12,774 bases of DNA, taken from NCBI GenBank assembly GCA_026983895.1, contig JALSTF010000130.1:1-12774 (forward strand). The letters run 5' to 3'. The notes under the pieces are model-generated. The model ran no database searches, was not told the DNA's origin, and saw only the letters and a list, made by a program, of their open reading frames with translations. Shown here in pieces: positions 7,981-12,774 of this stretch; the stretch's first letter is position 1; each line of letters opens with the position of its first letter. Source of the stretch: Sulfurovum sp. Its GTDB lineage: Bacteria; Campylobacterota; Campylobacteria; Campylobacterales; Sulfurovaceae. The position numbers were made by a program, and so were the translations under genes.

Positions 7981-8077
7981 CTGATTTCCCCCTCCTACAT
8001 ATTTTTACTCTATCTGTCGTACTTTTCTTCCTGTACTTTCTTTTTCAAAGAAAATCCCCTCATCAAGATCGGAAGCA

Positions 8078-9013
8078 TTACATCTTTTCTGTTTCCCACT
8101 GTTTTTTCTCCCTGTTCCACGTCACACGATAATACATACGGTCTTTTCTGTCCGATCGTGCGATAAGCGCATAGGTAAAAGGGATGGACTGAAGTTCCAA
8201 GGTATTGTTCCCCTTTATTTTGATCTTTCGTATATGCTCGTTGGGATCGGGAAGTGTCAAAAGTCTTACCGGTTTTGGTAATAATCTGTCTTTTTTCAAG
8301 GGATAGGCATACAGTCCGTTATCTCTTGCCGACCCGACCAGCAGGAATTTTCCAAGGGATGTCCTGACAAGTGCCATACTGAGGACATCCACCCCTTTGA
8401 TCTTCTGGAGTATCTTTCTGCTTTTGGGATCGATATGGTAGATCACTCCCTGTTGAGTGCTGTAATCGGACTTGTCAATGGCAGCTGCCCAAAGCGTGCG
8501 GCTGTCACAGTCATAGGCAATGGTATTAAGCCCATACGGGTTTTTCGAAGAAGGCACGATCCCCTCAAAGTGCATCAAAACAGAAAGTTTACCGCTTTTG
8601 CTGTCAAGTTTATAGATATTTTTTTGCAAATTGAATGTATCTGGATGGATAGAGATAAAAGGAATGGGAACCAGATAGACATTGCCCTTTTCATCTACTG
8701 CATAGGTGCCAAAATGTGCATACTGTTCCCACTGCTTCGGATGCAGAACCTTTTTGAAACCTTTTCCGTAAAGCAGAGCGATCCCTTTGAAACGTTTTTG
8801 CGAAAGGTCGATCATGACCGGCTGGGGGATGTGCATACGGGAGAGGAACTGCGGTGGCCTGGCACAGCTATGCTGCCTGCCAAACTCTCCGATATCTCCT
8901 GAAACACGTGTCATCTTCTGTGCGGGTATGGTCTGATTTTTTTTATCGATAACATACAGACCCACAGCCAGAAGGATGGCAAATACTGTAAAAATGGGAA
9001 GATACCGTTTCAT
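8078..9013 (-). CDS. Membrane-anchored propeller-like protein of unknown function
   Basis: A 311-residue protein with an N-terminal signal anchor (MKRYLP then hydrophobic 7-22) and a periplasmic remainder. The body shows repeated beta-blade patterns: GTYAVDEKGNVYLVPI (102-117), NIYKLDSKSGKLSVL (132-146), LNTIAYDCDSRTLWAA (162-177) and VIYHIDPKSRKIL (190-202). These are typical of a six- or seven-bladed propeller of the SMP-30/NHL/YVTN kind, though no named family is recognised. Cys50 (in SCARPP) and Cys169 are the only cysteines. The ATG at 9013 shares bases with the TGA of the preceding gene (ATGA overlap) and has GGAGAG seven bases upstream, so it is translationally coupled. A longer start at 9061 would extend into the upstream gene and spoil the signal anchor, so it was not chosen. 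It probably acts with the CAO-like protein. Confidence 0.75.
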   Translation of the reverse strand: MKRYLPIFTVFAILLAVGLYVIDKKNQTIPAQKMTRVSGDIGEFGRQHSCARPPQFLSRMHIPQPVMIDLSQKRFKGIALLYGKGFKKVLHPKQWEQYAHFGTYAVDEKGNVYLVPIPFISIHPDTFNLQKNIYKLDSKSGKLSVLMHFEGIVPSSKNPYGLNTIAYDCDSRTLWAAAIDKSDYSTQQGVIYHIDPKSRKILQKIKGVDVLSMALVRTSLGKFLLVGSARDNGLYAYPLKKDRLLPKPVRLLTLPDPNEHIRKIKIKGNNTLELQSIPFTYALIARSDRKDRMYYRVTWNREKKQWETEKM

Positions 9014-10872
9014 TTTTTTCTCTCCAAAGGTACAAATTTGGGTCCTACCGTACAGGGCCATACCTGTACATGAAGGTTGCCGTCATCCCCGATGACTGTA
9101 TCTGCCCAGCAGTATTCATGTCCGGGGCGGGCATCGTTGCGGATGCGCGGCACATACCACAGTACAAGGTGTGACGACTTGAGTGACTCGGGAGGCTTGA
9201 GATACTGTTCTACGCCGTCATTGTTCAGATCGCAGCATGAACCGAGTGTCAAAAGATCCTTGTCTCCCTCCTGCGGTTTGAATTTCGTTACAAAGAGTGT
9301 CGCATGATCCCCACGGCTGTTGTCGTGAAACTGTCTGTGATTGGGCTCTATATAGTAGCCTTTCTGCCTGTCCGAATCGGCGACGACTTTGTAGGCAAAA
9401 CGTTCTCCCCCATCGGGGACACGTTCACTCTGCTCGCTGTCCCATCGTTTCCAGTTACCGTCATAGCTGTAAAAATCCTCCTGGTCTCCCAGCGCCATAT
9501 CAATCCGCATGACCGGCCGGTAGATGGCATTGTCTCCGCATCCCCTGCCTTTGTTGACCCCTACCACACGGAACGAACCGTCATTGTAGAACTCAAAGCG
9601 GTTCTCGTAGCGGTAATTACATGCCATAGGCCATTTGGGATTGCGGAAATCCTGCGTCAGCATAAACCCGTCACCGCTTTTTAGCGCTCTTACCTGCGGT
9701 CCGTTGAAAGCAAGCACCACCGATGTGGAAAAAAGCGGGCAGCCCATCGCATCATTGTACCCGAAAAGATAGTTTCCGTCTTCTCCTTTGACAAACTCTA
9801 CCCGTCTTCCCTCAATATATGTTTCTGTAGAAGTATCCAGTTTTTCTCCGCCTTTTTGCTGATAGCTCACATGCCAGTCCACGATCTTGGCAGAATGCAG
9901 CACCGGCCTGCCTTTGAAAGTGACATACCGTATTTCCAGACCGTCTGATCCGGTCAGGCGGTATGTGATCTTCCAGCCGTTCTTTTCAAGCACACTGTTC
10001 TTCTGACAAAAATGCTTCATAATGTAACGGTTTTGCAGACTTCTCTCAGAGATACACGCCGGCGTAGTCGTTTTCCCCAACCCTGCCCACTTGGCTGCGG
10101 CAAGCTTCAGTTCCGTCAGGTCAACGACAGCCCAAAGCGCCTGCTCTTTCTGGTGGTCTGCAAACGTAGGTGCCACACAGAGATGGTCGGTGTTTTCGCA
10201 GGGAGACTCTTTCATCGTGCCTCTCACATTGGCCATCGTAATATCTTTTTTCGCAGGCGTATGCCCCAGCTCTCTGGCCACCTCCGGAGCATGAAGAGCG
10301 ATCGCCTCGGCAATATGCTTCAGGCGCAAAGAGATATCGGGCTGTGTATTGGGATAACGCTCAACGGCAAGTACTTTCATATCATCCGCATCGACGATCG
10401 CCCGGGTCGTGGCATTGGTCACAAAATTATATTTTTCCGCCTGGTAGCAGGTATGGCTGCTGCATATCTTCTGAGATTTTTCATCCAGACTGCTGGCAAT
10501 GGCCGGAAGTATCCGCATCATATCATTATGAAGGAGTTTGCCACCCTCTTTTGTATCCTGAAGGAACGAAGCATTATGCAAAAGAAGTGCCTGCACTTTT
10601 CGTGTATCGCTGTTGAGCTCGCTGCTTTGCAGGGGAAGTACCGCCTGTCCCTGCCTGATCATCTTCTCAAGATCCGAGATATACTGCTGTACCTGCGGAA
10701 TGTCCCGATACACCTGCCTGTCATACTGGGGGAGTATGATCTTCTCTTCTTTCGCGGAATGACGTGTGGATGTTTGCGCTGATCCCATATTTTGGGGAAG
10801 GAACCAGTAGATGGCTATGGCTGTCAATCCGACGGCCAGAACAACCAAAGATATCTTTGTCTCTTTATTCAT
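9010..10872 (-). CDS. Membrane-anchored copper-amine-oxidase-fold protein, apparently lacking catalytic residues
   Basis: A 620-residue protein with a signal anchor (MNKETK, hydrophobic 7-24) and a periplasmic body. Residues 141-260 resemble the N-terminal domains of copper amine oxidases, ending in WAVVDLTELKL (247-257). Residues 300-610 follow the oxidase core in order: GLEIRYVTFKGRPVL (311-325), GYNDAMGCPLF (371-381), NYRYENRFEFYNDGSF (419-434), YRPVMRIDMALGD (451-463), TLFVTKFKPQE (525-535) and LVLWYVPR (569-576). At the expected cofactor motif N-Y-[DE] it reads N-Y-R; the catalytic FDA Asp is Ser; the HxH copper ligands are replaced by Ala/Tyr; and the third His aligns with Asn. It is therefore probably not an active quinone amine oxidase. 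The ATG at 10872 lies one base after the TGA of the RnfD-like gene; an ATG at 10911 overlaps that gene, lacks a ribosome site and was rejected. A true function is unknown. Confidence 0.72.
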   Translation of the reverse strand: MNKETKISLVVLAVGLTAIAIYWFLPQNMGSAQTSTRHSAKEEKIILPQYDRQVYRDIPQVQQYISDLEKMIRQGQAVLPLQSSELNSDTRKVQALLLHNASFLQDTKEGGKLLHNDMMRILPAIASSLDEKSQKICSSHTCYQAEKYNFVTNATTRAIVDADDMKVLAVERYPNTQPDISLRLKHIAEAIALHAPEVARELGHTPAKKDITMANVRGTMKESPCENTDHLCVAPTFADHQKEQALWAVVDLTELKLAAAKWAGLGKTTTPACISERSLQNRYIMKHFCQKNSVLEKNGWKITYRLTGSDGLEIRYVTFKGRPVLHSAKIVDWHVSYQQKGGEKLDTSTETYIEGRRVEFVKGEDGNYLFGYNDAMGCPLFSTSVVLAFNGPQVRALKSGDGFMLTQDFRNPKWPMACNYRYENRFEFYNDGSFRVVGVNKGRGCGDNAIYRPVMRIDMALGDQEDFYSYDGNWKRWDSEQSERVPDGGERFAYKVVADSDRQKGYYIEPNHRQFHDNSRGDHATLFVTKFKPQEGDKDLLTLGSCCDLNNDGVEQYLKPPESLKSSHLVLWYVPRIRNDARPGHEYCWADTVIGDDGNLHVQVWPCTVGPKFVPLERKK

Positions 10873-10873
10873 T

Positions 10874-11758
10874 TCAATCCATTTCAAAATAGTAGGGAGG
10901 TTGGTTTTCAATGTAGATTATAGCACCCAGAGCTAAAAGCACCAGTATCGTGCCAAAAACGAGCACACGCTTCTTCCTGACAAGCGCTTTGCCTTTTGCC
11001 GAAAAAACGGCAAGAGGAGAAAGCACAAAGAGTGCCATGAAAAGATGCTGCACCCTGAAACCGTGCCAATAGTCCAATACGGTGGCACACAAAGCCACAG
11101 CAAAGGCAAATACAAGCTGCCCTCCGCCGCTTTGCGGCGTGGTTCTGGGATCGGTCAGCATGAACAGCACAAACACCACAAAAGAGACGGAGTAAAACCT
11201 GTACAGCACATCTTCCATGATCAGCACAGGATCACTGCTGACGATCAAAAAATACTGTAGCGCCAGGTAAAAAAGAGAGAAAGACAGAGAGATGATCCAT
11301 CGTTCCACCCTATAGAGAATCATCACAGCCAGAAACAGCGTCAGACCCAGGAGCCAAAAACTGTCACCCAGTTGTCCCAGAACGATATGTGCATCATGGT
11401 AAAAAAAGAGCAGTCCCATCATCAGGGCAAAATTGGAAGGGTTGAAAAAATGCTTTTTTTCCCATGTCAAAACATACTTTTGCAGCAAACCCAGTGCGAT
11501 CAGTACGATCAATATCCACAAATGCGGTGTCACCACCATCAGCACCACCCCCAGTGCCGTGATCATCGAAGAGAAAGAAAAATAGGTGATCTCTCCTTTG
11601 GAGAAATAGATCAGCAGATGTTCCCATACGACACTAAACAACAGAGCAATGATCAGGCTGGGTATGGAGAGTTGTATGTTGGCAGCAGTATAACCAAGGA
11701 GTACCAAAATCAAAAGATTGATACATTGCTGCAACTGAAAAAATAAAGAGGAAAACAT
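10874..11758 (-). CDS. RnfD/NqrB-like polytopic inner-membrane protein
   Basis: A 294-residue, very hydrophobic protein with about nine to ten membrane helices. Two hallmark motifs of the RnfD/NqrB family are visible: KKHFFNPSNFAL (101-112), like the family's hiFNPs.fg loop, and FMLTDPRTTPQSGG (199-212), like its TDP.t.P loop. RnfD and NqrB carry covalent FMN on the Thr of an SGAT motif; no such motif is found here, and no other rnf/nqr subunit lies nearby, so electron transfer by an Rnf complex is not supported. It is the first gene of a three-gene operon with the CAO-like and propeller proteins, and divergent from the exosortase with a 68-bp shared promoter region. Only a weak ribosome site precedes the ATG; an in-frame TAA seven codons upstream rules out a longer start. 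Confidence 0.78.
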   Translation of the reverse strand: MFSSLFFQLQQCINLLILVLLGYTAANIQLSIPSLIIALLFSVVWEHLLIYFSKGEITYFSFSSMITALGVVLMVVTPHLWILIVLIALGLLQKYVLTWEKKHFFNPSNFALMMGLLFFYHDAHIVLGQLGDSFWLLGLTLFLAVMILYRVERWIISLSFSLFYLALQYFLIVSSDPVLIMEDVLYRFYSVSFVVFVLFMLTDPRTTPQSGGGQLVFAFAVALCATVLDYWHGFRVQHLFMALFVLSPLAVFSAKGKALVRKKRVLVFGTILVLLALGAIIYIENQPPYYFEMD

Positions 11759-11783
11759 ACGAACAAGACTTTTCTTTTAGTCT

Positions 11784-11820
11784 ATCATACTGCCAATAAC
11801 AAGTACATTAGTGCTATAGT
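11784..11820. promoter_or_regulatory. Divergent promoter region, RnfD-like operon / exosortase
   Basis: The 68-bp gap between the two divergent starts must hold both promoters. On plus, TATAGT at 11815-11820 would start transcription at about 11827, exactly on the exosortase ATG; together with the absence of any Shine-Dalgarno this suggests a leaderless mRNA. On minus, TATGAT at 11789-11784 gives a start near 11777, about 18 bases before the RnfD-like ATG. Neither has a convincing -35 box, which is usual for Campylobacterota. Confidence 0.4.
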
Positions 11821-11826
11821 ACACAT

Positions 11827-12315
11827 ATGAAACGCTTCATTGGACTCTATTTTTTATATCTGGCTGCGTTGTTTGCCTTTTTGTATGCAGATACCTCCAT
11901 CGTATCGGCATGGCTCAATGAGACACAGACAAAACTCACACTCTATGGGTTAAGTGTTTTTTTGGAACCCGGTCAACTCAAAGGGATCGATATCTGGATC
12001 ACGCCTCACTACAAGATCATCATTACCCAGGCCTGCAACGGGATGATCCCGATTCTGCTTTTGTGGGCATCAATACTGGCCTATCCTTCCTCTCTTTTTC
12101 ACAAGATTCTGTGGATGATTTTGGGGTATCTCTTTTTCTCCCTTGCCAATATTGCACGCCTTTTAATGGTCGTACACTTTGTAGAGCAAAAAGGCGGACA
12201 GGCAAACTTCTACTGGGCACACGACCTTTTGGGCAATGCCCTGCTGATGTGTGTCGGACTGGGACTGTTCATTACCTATATCAAGACTTCAAATACCCCA
12301 TTGCCGCAGCAATGA
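11827..12315 (+). CDS. Exosortase/archaeosortase family transpeptidase (compact form)
   Basis: A 162-residue inner-membrane cysteine protease/transpeptidase of the exosortase family, which cuts C-terminal sorting signals and transfers surface proteins to an anchor. The three catalytic blocks are in order and spacing: Cys70 in TQACNGM (68-73), Arg111 in SLANIARLL (105-113) and His132 in YWAHDLLGN (129-137). Hydrophobic helices lie at about 4-19, 70-87, 93-118 and 136-151. It is near the short end of the family, lacking the extra N-terminal helices and C-terminal domain of EpsH-type enzymes, so the subfamily cannot be named. An in-frame TAG shortly upstream leaves ATG 11827 as the start; no ribosome site is seen. 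The 3' end overlaps the convergent mfd by 35 bp. The giant surface protein in the window is the obvious candidate substrate. Confidence 0.9.
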   Translation: MKRFIGLYFLYLAALFAFLYADTSIVSAWLNETQTKLTLYGLSVFLEPGQLKGIDIWITPHYKIIITQACNGMIPILLLWASILAYPSSLFHKILWMILGYLFFSLANIARLLMVVHFVEQKGGQANFYWAHDLLGNALLMCVGLGLFITYIKTSNTPLPQQ

Positions 12316-12774
12316 TATCGTCATCATCTTTGGAATTCGACTTGATCACCACCCTCTCCTTTCCTTCCTCCCTGAACTCAATGAAGACATTCTCTCCATA
12401 GGAGGAGACCTTGGAAATCCCCTGCTCTCTGGCAAGTACCTTCATCACCATCACATCGATGAACTGTCTGGTAATGGTATCAAGCTTGCCGAAACGGTCG
12501 GCAATTTCCGTTTCTATCTCGTACACCTCTCCGGTGGTTTCACAGAGTGATAAACGGCGGTAGAGTTCAAGTCTGAGTCTGTCCTCTTCGATGAGCTCTT
12601 CGTTCAGGTAGGCATCGACGGAGAGTTTCATGTCGATGTTGTGCGCTACCTCTTTCTCCTGTCCGGAGAGTTCGCGGATGGCATCTTCAAGCATACGCAG
12701 GTAGAGGCTGTAGCCTATCTGTTTGATGTGCCCGCTCTGCGCCTCTCCGATAATGTTCCCCCCGCCGCGGATCT
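12281..12774 (-). CDS. mfd: Transcription-repair coupling factor Mfd, C-terminal part (5' end beyond window)
   Basis: The last 163 or so codons of Mfd, the translocase that removes stalled RNA polymerase and recruits UvrA. The segment at the window edge reads IRGGGNIIGEAQSGHIKQIG followed by YSLYLRMLEDAI; this is the signature joining the helicase motor to the C-terminal (TRCF) domain. The TRCF domain continues through DAYLNEELIEEDRLRLELYR and EIETEIADRFGKLD and ends in YLKS. The reading frame is open to the right edge, so the ATG at 12694 is internal and not the start. Its 3' end overlaps the convergent exosortase gene by 35 bp, and no terminator is seen between them. Confidence 0.95.
   Translation of the reverse strand, partial: IRGGGNIIGEAQSGHIKQIGYSLYLRMLEDAIRELSGQEKEVAHNIDMKLSVDAYLNEELIEEDRLRLELYRRLSLCETTGEVYEIETEIADRFGKLDTITRQFIDVMVMKVLAREQGISKVSSYGENVFIEFREEGKERVVIKSNSKDDDDIIAAAMGYLKS

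Noticed and set aside
8019..8039. Direct repeat of GTACTTT (minus AAAGTAC) with 14-bp period upstream of the response regulator
   Set aside because: Only two 7-base copies in an AT-rich gap, and the period does not match the 10-11 bp spacing usual for OmpR-type sites; not convincing as an operator.
10012..10782. A 256-codon open frame on plus, opposite the CAO-like gene
   Set aside because: It is an antisense shadow: low-complexity basic/His-rich translation with no domain, no ribosome site, and it lies wholly within a well-supported coding frame on the other strand.
10873..10911. Earlier ATG at 10911 for the CAO-like protein
   Set aside because: It would overlap the RnfD-like gene by 38 bases, has no ribosome site, and puts 13 extra residues before a clean signal anchor; the ATG at 10872 gives standard stop/start coupling.

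Overview
The window looks like chromosomal DNA of a Campylobacterota (epsilonproteobacterial) organism, most likely near Sulfurovum/Sulfurimonas. This is inferred from the style of the Mfd C-terminus, the general protein character and the moderate GC content; no rRNA or other phylogenetic marker is present to confirm it. Except for one gene, everything is read from the minus strand.

Layout from right to left, in the direction of transcription. (1) 12281-12774 is the C-terminus of transcription-repair coupling factor Mfd, cut by the window edge. (2) 11827-12315, the only plus-strand gene, is a compact exosortase with the Cys/Arg/His triad, converging on and overlapping mfd by 35 bp. (3) Divergent from it is a tightly coupled three-gene operon: an RnfD/NqrB-like polytopic membrane protein (10874-11758), a membrane-anchored copper-amine-oxidase-fold protein whose catalytic residues appear to be replaced (9010-10872), and a small membrane-anchored propeller-like protein (8078-9013). 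The junctions are one base apart and a 4-base ATGA overlap. (4) 7240-7980 is an OmpR-type response regulator with no kinase beside it. (5) 2432-7129 is a 1565-residue secreted surface protein with SdrD-B-like modules, a propeller-like region, a Pro-rich stalk and a C-terminal Cys/Gly motif, hydrophobic helix and basic tail that looks like a sorting signal. An outer-membrane beta-barrel gene follows 10 bp later (1753-2421) and ends at a strong hairpin terminator. (6) A MoxR ATPase (679-1626, TTG start) and the N-terminal part of a DUF58 protein (1-537, GTG start) follow. They are separated by 141 bp holding an inverted pair of REP-like hairpins and a GGGTACCC hairpin.

The most interesting reading is that the block 1753-12315, between two ordinary housekeeping-type loci (mfd and moxR/DUF58), is one cell-envelope system. 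The exosortase would process the C-terminus of the giant SdrD-like protein, the adjacent response regulator would control its expression, and the RnfD-like/CAO-like/propeller operon would be a co-inherited envelope complex of unknown role. The pairing of exosortase and substrate is inferred from proximity and C-terminal architecture. The loss of catalytic residues in the CAO-like protein comes from alignment by eye.

No tRNA, rRNA, CRISPR array, transposase or integrase was seen. No intergenic gap exceeds 150 bp.
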